Assembly: GCA_015075405.1 (NCBI GenBank)
Contig: JABTUK010000003.1
Coordinates: 310,001 to 374,000, forward strand
Length of the DNA: 64,000 nt
Reading direction: 5' to 3'
DNA from: Anaerolineales bacterium
Lineage (GTDB): Bacteria > Chloroflexota > Anaerolineae > 4572-78 > J111
Below the pieces are notes generated by a model. It was not told where the DNA came from. It saw nothing but the letters and a program-made list of their open reading frames with translations, and ran no database searches. The translations under genes were made by a program, and so were the position numbers. This document shows positions 46,797 to 55,600 of this stretch, piece after piece; position 1 is the stretch's first letter, and each line of letters starts with the position of its first letter.

Positions 46797-47708
46797 TTAC
46801 TTTCTCCGCTGCTGGCGCAACTTGGCAAAACGGACAATTGCCCGGACCAAATCTTCTTCAGTCGAGAGCGACAACGCATCTACCCCGGCGCGTTTGAACG
46901 ATTGGCTCAAGGCCGCTTCGCGCCGCTGAGCTGCCTCTTGAAAACGCTGGCGAAACTTTTTGTCGTGGGTATCCACGTAGAGCTGTTCGCCCGTTTCCGC
47001 ATCTTCCATAATAATCGGGCCGAGGTCGGGCAGTTCGATTTCGCGCGGGTCCCACAAGCGAATCGCCAGGACTTCGTGGCGCTGGTTGAGCAGGCTCAAG
47101 GGCCGCTCCCAGCCCGGCGCGCTGATAAAATCAGAGATGATAAAGAGCAGCGAACGTTTTTTGATGGTGTGCAGCCCGGCCAGCAATAACGGGGTCAGAT
47201 CGGTCAGGGGGGCTTGCCGCAACCGCGGCTGCTTGAGCAGATCGTTGGCCAGGCGCAGCACCTGCAGCCGTCCCCCACGAGCCGGAATTGTCCGCTCAAC
47301 CCGACTGCCGCCGCTGGCAAAAATGGCCCCGACCCGATTGCCGTGACGGGTGAGCAGCCGGGCCAGCGTGGTGACAAAATCAAGCAGGACCGTCCGCTTC
47401 AGGGTTTGGGTCTGCACGGCGCCAAAGTCCATCGAGGGACTCAGGTCGAGCAGAAACCAGCCGGTGATTTCACGATCCTCGACATACTGGCGCACGTAAG
47501 GCGCATCCATGCGGGCGGTAACGTTCCAATCAATGTAGCGAATATCATCGCCGGGCTGATATTCGCGCAGATCGGCAAAATCCACCCCGTAGCCGTAAAA
47601 CAGGCTGCGATAATCGCCCTGCAGCAGGCCATCCAGCCGGCGGATAACCTGCCAGTCAAGCCGTTGCAGGATACGCTCAGGCGTTAACGCGGAACTTGGT
47701 GTGTTCAT
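46797..47708 (-). CDS. DUF58 domain protein of the MoxR cluster
   Basis: 303 aa. DUF58 signature: GDYRSLFYGYGVDFADLREY, GDDIRYIDWNVTARMD and then a VWA-like fold with LLDLSPSMDFG (MIDAS-like DLSPS) and LFIISDF. No membrane helix, so it is cytoplasmic or membrane-associated through partners. Its 5' end overlaps the 3' end of the MoxR gene by 32 bp, indicating coupled expression. DUF58 proteins accompany MoxR ATPases and VWA proteins; the direct biochemical role is not known. Confidence 0.92.
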   Translation of the reverse strand: MNTPSSALTPERILQRLDWQVIRRLDGLLQGDYRSLFYGYGVDFADLREYQPGDDIRYIDWNVTARMDAPYVRQYVEDREITGWFLLDLSPSMDFGAVQTQTLKRTVLLDFVTTLARLLTRHGNRVGAIFASGGSRVERTIPARGGRLQVLRLANDLLKQPRLRQAPLTDLTPLLLAGLHTIKKRSLLFIISDFISAPGWERPLSLLNQRHEVLAIRLWDPREIELPDLGPIIMEDAETGEQLYVDTHDKKFRQRFQEAAQRREAALSQSFKRAGVDALSLSTEEDLVRAIVRFAKLRQQRRK

Positions 47709-48693
47709 GCAGCGGCACTACCGGAATAGGAATACGGTCGAGAATCTTTTGCAGCACATCATCGGTGCTGACATTGTCTGAAAGCGCCTCGTATGACAGC
47801 ACCACCCGGTGGCGCATCACGTCGAGGGCCAGATCCAACACATCCTGCGGCAGCGCGTAAGACCGCCCCCGCACAAAGGCCAGCGCCCGCCCGGCCAGGA
47901 TCAGATTGATCGAAGCGCGCGGGCTGGCCCCAAACATAATATACGGCTCCAACTCTTTCAAGCCTACCTCTTTCGGCTGGCGGGTGGCCGTGACCATCCG
48001 CACGGCATACTCGATCAAAGCCGGGTCCACATATACTTTATCGGCCTCCTGCTGTAATTCAACCAACTGCTCGGTGGTCAGCACTCGCTGGACCGCTTGC
48101 AGCATACCGGTCATGCGCTCGACGATGACAAATTCTTCGGTCGGGCTGGGGTAGCCGACCAGCACTTTGAGCATAAAGCGGTCCACCTGCGCTTCGGGCA
48201 AGGCATAGGTGCCTTCGGTTTCGATGGGGTTTTGGGTAGCCAGAACCAGGAAGGGGTTGGGCACTTTGAAGGTTTCCCGCCCAATTGTCACCTGCCGCTC
48301 CTGCATCACTTCGAGCAGAGCGCTCTGGACTTTGGCCGGGGCGCGGTTGATTTCATCCGCCAGCAGCAGGTTGGCAAAGACCGGGCCGAGCGAGGTGTTG
48401 AACTCGCCCGTTTTTTGATTGTAGATGCGCGTGCCGACCAGATCGGCGGGGACCAGATCGGGGGTAAATTGGATGCGCTTGAACTCGCCGCCAATGGCTT
48501 CGGCCAGCGTCTTGATCGCCATCGTTTTGGCCAGGCCGGGCACCCCTTCGACCAGAATATGCCCCCGCGCCAGCAGCGCCACCACCAGGCGTTCCAGCAG
48601 AATATCCTGCCCAACGATGATCTTCTTGACTTCGTACAGCACCCGTTCCATCGGTTTGCGGTTTTCGGGGTTTATGTATGGATTCATTGGCAT
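47677..48693 (-). CDS. MoxR-family AAA+ ATPase
   Basis: 338 aa. Walker A GVPGLAKT, Walker B LLLADEINRAPAK, sensor and arginine-finger motifs (ATQNPIETEGTYALPEAQVDRF) are all present, the standard MoxR core, followed by the lid domain (GASPRASINLILAGRALAF). MoxR ATPases act as chaperones for VWA-domain proteins. The first of two Met codons (MPMNPY) is taken as start; the second, two codons later, is equally possible. First gene of a four-gene - strand operon. Confidence 0.95.
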   Translation of the reverse strand: MPMNPYINPENRKPMERVLYEVKKIIVGQDILLERLVVALLARGHILVEGVPGLAKTMAIKTLAEAIGGEFKRIQFTPDLVPADLVGTRIYNQKTGEFNTSLGPVFANLLLADEINRAPAKVQSALLEVMQERQVTIGRETFKVPNPFLVLATQNPIETEGTYALPEAQVDRFMLKVLVGYPSPTEEFVIVERMTGMLQAVQRVLTTEQLVELQQEADKVYVDPALIEYAVRMVTATRQPKEVGLKELEPYIMFGASPRASINLILAGRALAFVRGRSYALPQDVLDLALDVMRHRVVLSYEALSDNVSTDDVLQKILDRIPIPVVPLHEHTKFRVNA

Positions 48694-48705
48694 ACTCCCT
48701 TAATA

Positions 48706-48797
48706 TGTGTCAAGTGTCAGGTGTCAGGTGTCAGGTGTTAGAACTCTTACTTGACACGTGACACTTAAACACGTGACACTTAAACACCTGACACTTA
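48706..48797. repeat. GTGTCAG heptamer hairpin upstream of the MoxR gene
   Basis: Five units of GTGTCAG/GTGTCAA lead into a short turn (TTAGAACTCTTAC) and then units of TGACAC(G/C/T) type with ACTTAAACAC spacers. It overlaps the last codons of the HtrA-like gene at 48795 and fills the gap between it and the MoxR operon. Confidence 0.88.
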
Positions 48798-49634
48798 ATA
48801 TGGCGGTGAACCGGCGGCGGCGGCGGCAACATTAATCGGTACGGCAAAACCGATGCCGATAAAGACATCTTGTTCGGTGGGGTTGACCAGCGCGGCGACG
48901 ATGCCGATTACGTGGCCCTGGCGGTTGAGCAGCGGACCGCCTGAATTGCCCGGGTTCACGGCGGCGTCAATTTGGATCAAGCCCTGCAATTTCTGTTTAC
49001 TGTTGGGGGGAGTGAAAGAGCGGTCGAAGCCGGAGATAACGCCGGCGCTCATCGAGCCGTACAGGCCCAATGGGTGGCCCACGGCATACGCCTCATCGCC
49101 GACGCGCATGGCGCGGGGATTGCCCAGGATGGCCGGGACCAACACTCCCGGCGGCGGGTTGGCCGACAGCACGGCGATGTCATTTTCCGGCTGGGTGGCG
49201 ATGATCTGGCCGGTTGACTCGGTCCCATCAGCAAAAATTAGCTTAATGTCAGAGGCATCAGCCACCACATGCAGGCTGGTCAGGATGTCGCCTTGTTCAT
49301 TAATCACCACCCCGCTGCCCAGGCCGTTATCAGTCTCGCCGTTCTTCCGCTCGACTTCCGTTTCGATAAAAACGAGTGAGGGTCGAATAGCTTGATAGAC
49401 CTGGGCCGAAAAAGACGGCGGCGGGGTAGCCGAGGCCAGCGCCTCGGTTATGGTGTTGTTGACCTCGCGGGTGGTCAGTGGGGGTGGATCAGGAAAGAGG
49501 ATATGGTAAAGCAAGAGGGCCGTGAGCGCGGCCAGCACCCCTGAAACAAACGGCGCGGCCCTCCGAATGTACAGCCGGAGGCGCTGCCAGCGTTGTCGCC
49601 ATCGTTCTTTTGATACAGCAGAAGGTTCGCTCAT
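48795..49634 (-). CDS. HtrA/DegP-like trypsin-fold serine protease without PDZ domain
   Basis: 279 aa. An N-terminal cytoplasmic basic stretch and one membrane helix (about 28-46) anchor a trypsin-like domain outside the membrane. Catalytic triad: His122 (LTSLHVVAD), Asp152 (ENDIAVL) and Ser231 (NPGNSGGPLL), all present; GSGVVINEQGDILTS is typical of S1C proteases. It ends shortly after the protease fold (VPINVAAAA), so the PDZ domains of DegP/DegS are missing. Likely periplasmic or extracellular quality-control protease. It may be transcribed with the MoxR operon 100 bp downstream. Confidence 0.92.
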   Translation of the reverse strand: MSEPSAVSKERWRQRWQRLRLYIRRAAPFVSGVLAALTALLLYHILFPDPPPLTTREVNNTITEALASATPPPSFSAQVYQAIRPSLVFIETEVERKNGETDNGLGSGVVINEQGDILTSLHVVADASDIKLIFADGTESTGQIIATQPENDIAVLSANPPPGVLVPAILGNPRAMRVGDEAYAVGHPLGLYGSMSAGVISGFDRSFTPPNSKQKLQGLIQIDAAVNPGNSGGPLLNRQGHVIGIVAALVNPTEQDVFIGIGFAVPINVAAAAAGSPPY

Positions 49635-50064
49635 TTTCCCCCGGATGAGGAAACCAATTGGCTGATAATCCTGACCGCCGCTAAAATTTGGGAAATCGGG
49701 GATTAGAGATTGGAGCGGACGGCATAGGGATGCCGTCCTACAGAAATTTTGATCTATTGAGTATTAAAAAGTTTAGCACGCTTTCCTGAGACGAAAATGA
49801 GATAATCCTGAGAAATTGCCAAGAAAATTGGTAGGCTTCCCGTTGGGTTGGAGAGCGACATTTTTCATAGTATAATGGCTGCCATTCCGATCAGTTGTAT
49901 AGGTGTCCAGAAAAATTCTTTCCCAACAATCAAGGTAGCACGCCCTTCGGCGCACCCGAAGGGGTGGGAGTAGCAAAGTAGCAATAGACATTATATCGAT
50001 TAGATGAGATAAGAAAGAAAAATTTGGTAAACTAACGGGCATCCTAAAAACGAGGAGGTGGCCC
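49635..50064. other. Intergenic region upstream of a transposase remnant
   Basis: No gene supported. GACGGCATAGGGATGCCGTC (about 49718-49737) is a REP-like palindrome, related to the one at 528. CCCTTCGG/CCGAAGGG (about 49943-49962) forms another hairpin. GAGGAGGTGGCCC lies just before the transposase fragment and is a good ribosome site, so the fragment may still be translated. Confidence 0.55.
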
Positions 50065-50391
50065 GTGAGCAAATACAAGGACTATGCCGAGAAACCGGTC
50101 GAATTTTTGGCCCTAACCGGCTACACTCATCAAGAATTTGAGGCGCTGTTGCCCCATTTTGAGAAAAATTACTCCGAGTGGATAAAACACCATCGCTTGG
50201 CCAGGAAACCTCGCGGCCAACGAGCCTATAGCACCTATAAAAATAGCCCGTTGCCGACGATAGCCGATAAACTGTTTTTCATCCTGCATGATATGAAAGC
50301 AAAGATTGAAACACCTTTGGACGATGAACTGCGCCCTGAATATGATGAAACCCTGTTAAAAAATGGGGTCAGGGGGAGGAATATTCGGTAA
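50065..50391 (+). pseudogene. N-terminal fragment of an IS5-like transposase
   Basis: 108 codons. The start (SKYKDYAEKPVEFLALTGYTHQEFEALLPHFEK) and RAYSTYKNSPLPTIADKLFFIL match the N-terminal HTH part of transposases whose DDE domain follows. Here the match stops at about codon 78 and the sequence continues into unrelated residues (PLDDELRPEYDETLLK). The catalytic DDE domain is absent. Probably an inactive remnant left by deletion. Confidence 0.75.
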
Positions 50392-50862
50392 CAGTCCTGG
50401 GGCGGCCCGTGCCGGTGGTCGAGACAGAGGAGGGGGTGCGGGCGACGATCAAAGGCGAAGCCATCAAGCCGGACAGGGTGCAGCGTTACTTGGAGAACAA
50501 ATTCAGCGGCCAAACTGGCCCCGTTTCTCCTCCCCGCTCAAAACGAGCCAATTCTCCTGATTGAAACACCGGGCAACCATCTGCCCCTGGGGATCATCGC
50601 CGATATAACCTATGATGAGTTATCAATTTCCCTGGCCCCTGGCGACTCGCTCATCTTTTGTACCGAGGGGTTGGTTGAACGCAAAGATGGGGCGGGACAG
50701 CTTTTCGGTTTTGAATGTATGCTGGCTGTGCTGGAGAGCCTGCGCGGCCAACCGTCCCAGATAGTTCTGGAGACCCTGCTAGCTGCCGCCGATGCCTTCG
50801 CCCACGGCCTCGGCCCGGCGGATGATGTGACTCTGGTGGTGGCGCAGCGGGTGGCTGGGTAA
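50392..50862 (+). pseudogene. Gene fragments including the end of a SpoIIE/PP2C-type phosphatase
   Basis: 50537-50862 encodes NEPILLIETPGNHLPLGII and then APGDSLIFCTEGLVERKDGAGQLFG and ADDVTLVVAQRV, the C-terminal half of a SpoIIE-like (RsbU-type) phosphatase, without its start and first metal site. Before it, 50392-50536 has another open frame (VLGRPVPVVETEEGVRATIKG and AIKPDRVQRYLENKFSG) that I do not recognise. No valid start joins them, so this is a scar of several gene ends. Confidence 0.65.
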
Positions 50863-50873
50863 ATAAAAAGTAG

Positions 50874-52580
50874 TTAAGGGGCCCACGACATACGTTCTTC
50901 CCACCAGCCGAAGGTAGTGCGTGGTTCAATGCTATCTGCGTTGACAATCCCATCAATTGAGCCGGGTAGTCTGAATAATTCGCGGGGTTCTGAGCCATCA
51001 GCCCTCATCACCCAAACAGCCCAATTACCCCCTGGATTGGATACAAAAGCAATATAACTTCCATCAGGAGACCAAGTAGGTAGATATTTATCTGCATCAG
51101 ATAACTCAGGGTCTTTGGTAAGCTGAGTTAAACTCTCTTGGCCTTGACTGATGGTAAGGGTAAATATTTGCCGACGATCATCTTTTTGTAAAGAAAGAGT
51201 CACACGGTCATTGTCAGGTGCAACAGAAATCGCAGCTTTATCATTCGTTGATAAAAGCAGTTGCCGATTGTTGTTGTCTTTATCCATGATATACAGCCCA
51301 TTCCCATGAAAAAAGATAATTTTATCATCCCCCAGCCAGGCAGGCTTTTCGCCTTCATCCAAATCCAGACGACTATTTTTATCTTCTATATTGGCGTTAA
51401 TATTAAATCGAATAATATGAGGTGGGCTACCTTGTGGCCAGGTATGGAATAATATCTCCTCATTGCGACTATTCAAACTGGGATGGGCATCTTCAACGAA
51501 GGTGGTCATTGGGCGAAAACTGGTCACGTCCAAATAGTTTGGCAAATAGATAATCCTTTGCGCCCAATCTTGATGTTTCCAGGAACGCAAGGTCATTCCT
51601 GAGCCATTTTTGGTAAAGGCGGGTTGGCTGGCCTTAATAAACAGTGGTTCTCTGGGCAGAGTCCAGCCATTATCCGCGCTGGCAAGGTAAATGTTGTATG
51701 TACCATTTTCAAATACAGGCACAGCGATTTTGCCAGATAAAGGAACAGGGGTGAAAGTTGGGGTAGGGGCAGGGGTAAAAGTGGGAGTGAGGGCCAGAAC
51801 AGGCGTAGGGGTATCAATAGGTTGGGGTATTGAGGTAAACGTAGCCGGGGGTTCTGAAAAGGTTTCCTCAGTTGTTTCTGTAGGTGGGGGTTGAGCGGGT
51901 TCAATCGTAGGGGTATCGGTTGGCGGTAGAGGAGATGGGGTAAGTGCAGGGGTATCCGGTTCAGGGGTGGCGGAAGGAGTTGAGGTCGATTCGGTAGGGG
52001 TGGGGGTATCGGTAAGAACGAGGGTAATCATTGTTGCTGTCGGAGTAGATTCATCGCTGTCGCCAGACGAAAAAATAAAGAAAGCAGCACCGCCTGTAAG
52101 AACAAGTAATACTAATAAAGCTACAGCAATTAATATCCATGAAGGTGGTGTTTTGCCGCATTGGTGCGCCTTTTCGATTAAGTCAGAAACGTTTTCATAG
52201 TTGACATCTTGGTTCTGTACCTTCTCGAAGCTTGCTAGAGCCTCCTTACACTTTTTTTCGTCAAGTTGCTGTTGACCAAGCAAGTAATATGCTTTAGTTA
52301 ATGTGGTAATTATATCCCGATCATCAGGTTGCCAATGTTGTGCTGTCTCAAAGGAGTTAATAGCTTCTCTATAAAGTTTATCTTGAAGTTGTTGCTGTCC
52401 AATTAAATAATATGCTTTGGCTAATTTGCTAACAACGTCTTTGTAATTGGACGGAAGTTTTTGAAATTTCTTGATTGCTTCTACATACTTTTCATTATCT
52501 AAATCATTACTGGCATCCTCGTATTGAATCTCTTTCTCTACATCATCCATTTCTTCTAAATTGTTCAGGTCCGAGTCCAT
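50874..52580 (-). CDS. TPR - membrane helix - Thr/Pro stalk - TolB-like propeller protein
   Basis: 568 aa from ATG 52580, with CGGAGG six bases upstream; the longer frame from 52625 lacks a ribosome site. N-terminal cytoplasmic part has three TPR-like repeats (YVEAIKKFQKLPSNYKDV, LYREAINSFETAQHW and KCKEALASFEKVQNQ). One membrane helix (SWILIAVALLVLLVLTGGAAF), then a 110-residue Thr/Pro/Ser-rich stalk, then a propeller ending TWSPDGSYIAFVSNPGGNWAVW. Topology: TPR inside, propeller outside. Its TPR units resemble those of the large upstream neighbour (FGQLPSHYHDV there, FQKLPSNYKDV here). Last gene of the module. Confidence 0.88.
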   Translation of the reverse strand: MDSDLNNLEEMDDVEKEIQYEDASNDLDNEKYVEAIKKFQKLPSNYKDVVSKLAKAYYLIGQQQLQDKLYREAINSFETAQHWQPDDRDIITTLTKAYYLLGQQQLDEKKCKEALASFEKVQNQDVNYENVSDLIEKAHQCGKTPPSWILIAVALLVLLVLTGGAAFFIFSSGDSDESTPTATMITLVLTDTPTPTESTSTPSATPEPDTPALTPSPLPPTDTPTIEPAQPPPTETTEETFSEPPATFTSIPQPIDTPTPVLALTPTFTPAPTPTFTPVPLSGKIAVPVFENGTYNIYLASADNGWTLPREPLFIKASQPAFTKNGSGMTLRSWKHQDWAQRIIYLPNYLDVTSFRPMTTFVEDAHPSLNSRNEEILFHTWPQGSPPHIIRFNINANIEDKNSRLDLDEGEKPAWLGDDKIIFFHGNGLYIMDKDNNNRQLLLSTNDKAAISVAPDNDRVTLSLQKDDRRQIFTLTISQGQESLTQLTKDPELSDADKYLPTWSPDGSYIAFVSNPGGNWAVWVMRADGSEPRELFRLPGSIDGIVNADSIEPRTTFGWWEERMSWAP

Positions 52581-52630
52581 TATAACCTCCGAGGGTTTGA
52601 TGTTTGAATTAGAGAGTTTGAGCAAAGGTT

Positions 52631-55600
52631 TTATTTGCTCCAGAACTCATCAATTCTTTTACTGAATTGATAAGTTGTTCGAGCAGTTTCGAAATCTTTA
52701 ATTTGTCGATACCTCCCAACAGTGCTTTCTATAATTTCTTTCAATTTACTGGGCGCTTTGCGAAATTCCGCCTTTGGCTCTGATATTTTGCTGACGACAA
52801 AGTGTATTTTGCCCAGCGTCTCTAGAGCCAACTTCCATTCTTCATCACTTGCCTGCTTAATCATGTCATCATAGTAAGCTTGCAGGTGAACTTCTAATTT
52901 GCTTTGAATCTCCTTCAACTTTTGCTCGGCCTTGCCTAGATATAAACTCGTATCATCGCCCTCAATCTGTTCCAACTCAGCTTTTGCTTCAAACAATTCT
53001 TCATCTGTGGGCTCGCTGGGCTGCAAAAGTTTTTCTGCGGATAGCCAATGTTTTTCGTCCACCTGATTGGCCTGGGCCTGCCTGAGATAACTTAAGGTAT
53101 TTCGATATTGCTCTCGACGCTCATTAATCTTCTGGAATTTATCGGTAGCCTCAGCCCACTTGCCGGCTTTAAAGAGCAGTTCGGCCAGATCGTAATCTTC
53201 CAGCAAGCTCATTTCTGTTTGGGCGCTTTGTGTCTGTTCCTCTGCCTCAGTTTTTTTGTAACCGGATTCATCCTGCTCAACCCGTTTAAACAAATTAATC
53301 GCGGTTTGTAATTCTTCTCGAAGATACTCTTTGCGGCCTCGCTCTAAGGACTTGAGGGCCTGCTCGTACCATTCAGCAATTTGGCTGCGACGTTTGGCAA
53401 AATCGAGCTTTTTGCTTATCTCGATATCGGCCGGGGCAAGTAAAATAGCTTTTTGTAAGGCTTCAACGGCCGCTCCCCACTGACTATTTTCAAGATTTTG
53501 GCCGGCCTGTTGAAGCAGTTCCACCAATTCTTGCCGCTTTTGAGCTTGGCCTAATCTGTTGATGGCGTCGGTGTGATAGGGGTCTAATTCATCAATAATG
53601 CGGCGGTAGACTCTTATGGCTTCTGGCCAAATTTCTTCATTTTCATGGCGTTGACCATCCTGAAGCGCTTGAGCTATAGCCTGTCGCCGTGTAGCTTCTC
53701 TTATCATCTGCTCGGCTTCGCTATGCGCCCGTTTATAAGTTAAGGCTGTAGTTAGATGAGCAATTGCGTCCGACCATCTTTCGGCGTTATAAGCCTGACG
53801 CCCGTCTTCGTAAGCCTGGCTAAACGCCCGTTCGCTTTGCGCTTCTTGCAATAAGGCTGAGGCAGCTTTATACTCAATGCCGCTGTTTTGAATTTCTTGC
53901 AAGGCGCTGATTGCCTCATCCCAGGCTCTATGAGCCATCGCCTCTTGGGCCCGCTTATAGGCATCGGCTAAACTTTTCTGCTGCCGCGCTTCGACTAACA
54001 ATTGGGGCGTGTCGGCGTATGCTTGATCTAAAGGATCTTCACCTACTTTTAGCTCCGATTCCAATTTTTCCAAAACCTCAATCGCCTCTTGCCAGCGGTT
54101 CTCTGTAAGATATCGGCGGGCTTCCTCATAGTGTTGTTTCAAAATAGCCTGGCGTTTAAACTTGTGTAGATTGTTCAGAGCCGCCACATGATCTTTCTTT
54201 ACCTCAATAACCCCCTCTAATAGCCTGGCAGCTTCTTGAAAATCTCCCAGCTTGATAGCTTCTTCCGCCTCTTCATACAGTTTGCGCCACTTACGCTCCT
54301 GATGAACTGTCTCCAACTGCTTTGAGACATCATGGTAATGGGATGGCAGTTGCCCAAACTTTTCTATAGCTTCATCCCAATTTCCAGCATTGACGTATTG
54401 GATGGCCTGATGATATAAATTCTGCCATTCTTTCTGCTGTTGTGCTTCTGCCAGCAAGAACTGTATATTTTCATACTTAAACAGTATTTCTTCGGTTTGT
54501 TTTAGTTCTGTCTGAATTTGTCCCACCCGCTCCAATGCATCTACGGCCTCACTCCAATGCTGCGAACTGCTCAAATTTTGAGCTTTGGTATACCATCGCT
54601 CCAGATCTTCTTCTTTCCTTATTACCCTAATTAATCGTTGCGCTTCTTGTTGCCTGGCTTCAAAATATTTGTCTGTAGCTGTTTCATCTACAATTGCTTG
54701 CAGCGCGTCAATAGCTCTGTCCCACTTTTTGTTTTGCCTGGCTTCCTGGGCCTTTTTAAAGAAATTAGCCCAGCGGGCTTGCTGCTCGGCTATTTTAAGC
54801 TGATCGCCCGCATCTCTGTAAGCTACCGGCGCTTTTGCTAATGGTTGCAGCAGTTTGACTGCTTCGTCCCATTGTTCATTTTCCATCTGAAGGCGGGCCT
54901 GAGCGTAACGGCGGCCATATACCGCCTCAATCCGACGTAGGTCATCGCTGCGAATAGGGGCAAAGCTTTTCAGAGCCTCGGCCCAGTTGAGGATATCCAA
55001 AAATTTAAGTCCTTCATCCCGCCGATCATCTAAATCCTGCTCATCCTGGGCAATTTTTAACTTTTCAGCTACATCCTGGTAGTGTTTATCGCTGCGATAT
55101 ACCTCGCCAAAGTAGGATTTGGCCGCGCTCCAGTCATTATGTTCAAAGGCTTCGGACCCAAGCGCATAACATTCCTGTAAACGTTTTTGGAGATAGGCTT
55201 CGTCTAGCAAATCTTGAACAGACTGATACTCCGGCTCCTCCTCGGTGGTTAAGCTTCTCAACTCTTCCAAAATGTAAATTGTGCGGATCCAGTCGGCATC
55301 CTCTTGGGCTTGCTGGGCTTGGCGTTGAAGCATCTCCGTTCGTAAACGCCGGATCTCGCCGTCTACCTGTTGTTGATACTTTTCTCTGGCTTGTTGAATT
55401 TTCTGTTTAACCTGGGTTGCTTGAAAAGTAGCGTCGGTAGCCTGAATAAACTCCAAAATGTCCCAAGCAATGCGCCATTGATTCAAATCAAATTGTTCTC
55501 CGGCCTGCTTAAAGAGAAGCTCCAAACATCGCTGCTGGCGCTGTTGTAAGGCCTCCTGCTTCAAAAAATTATCCGCCGTATCCAGCAGCTCATTAGCGCC

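Noticed and set aside
45698-46879. Longer start for the first VWA gene at 46879
   Set aside because: It would translate a repeat hairpin and overlap the DUF58 gene. The start at 46708 begins exactly with the membrane helix.
48795-49634. HtrA-like protease as an EAD-linked conflict protease
   Set aside because: It has a membrane anchor and no EAD or other conflict domain; a general envelope protease next to the MoxR operon is simpler.
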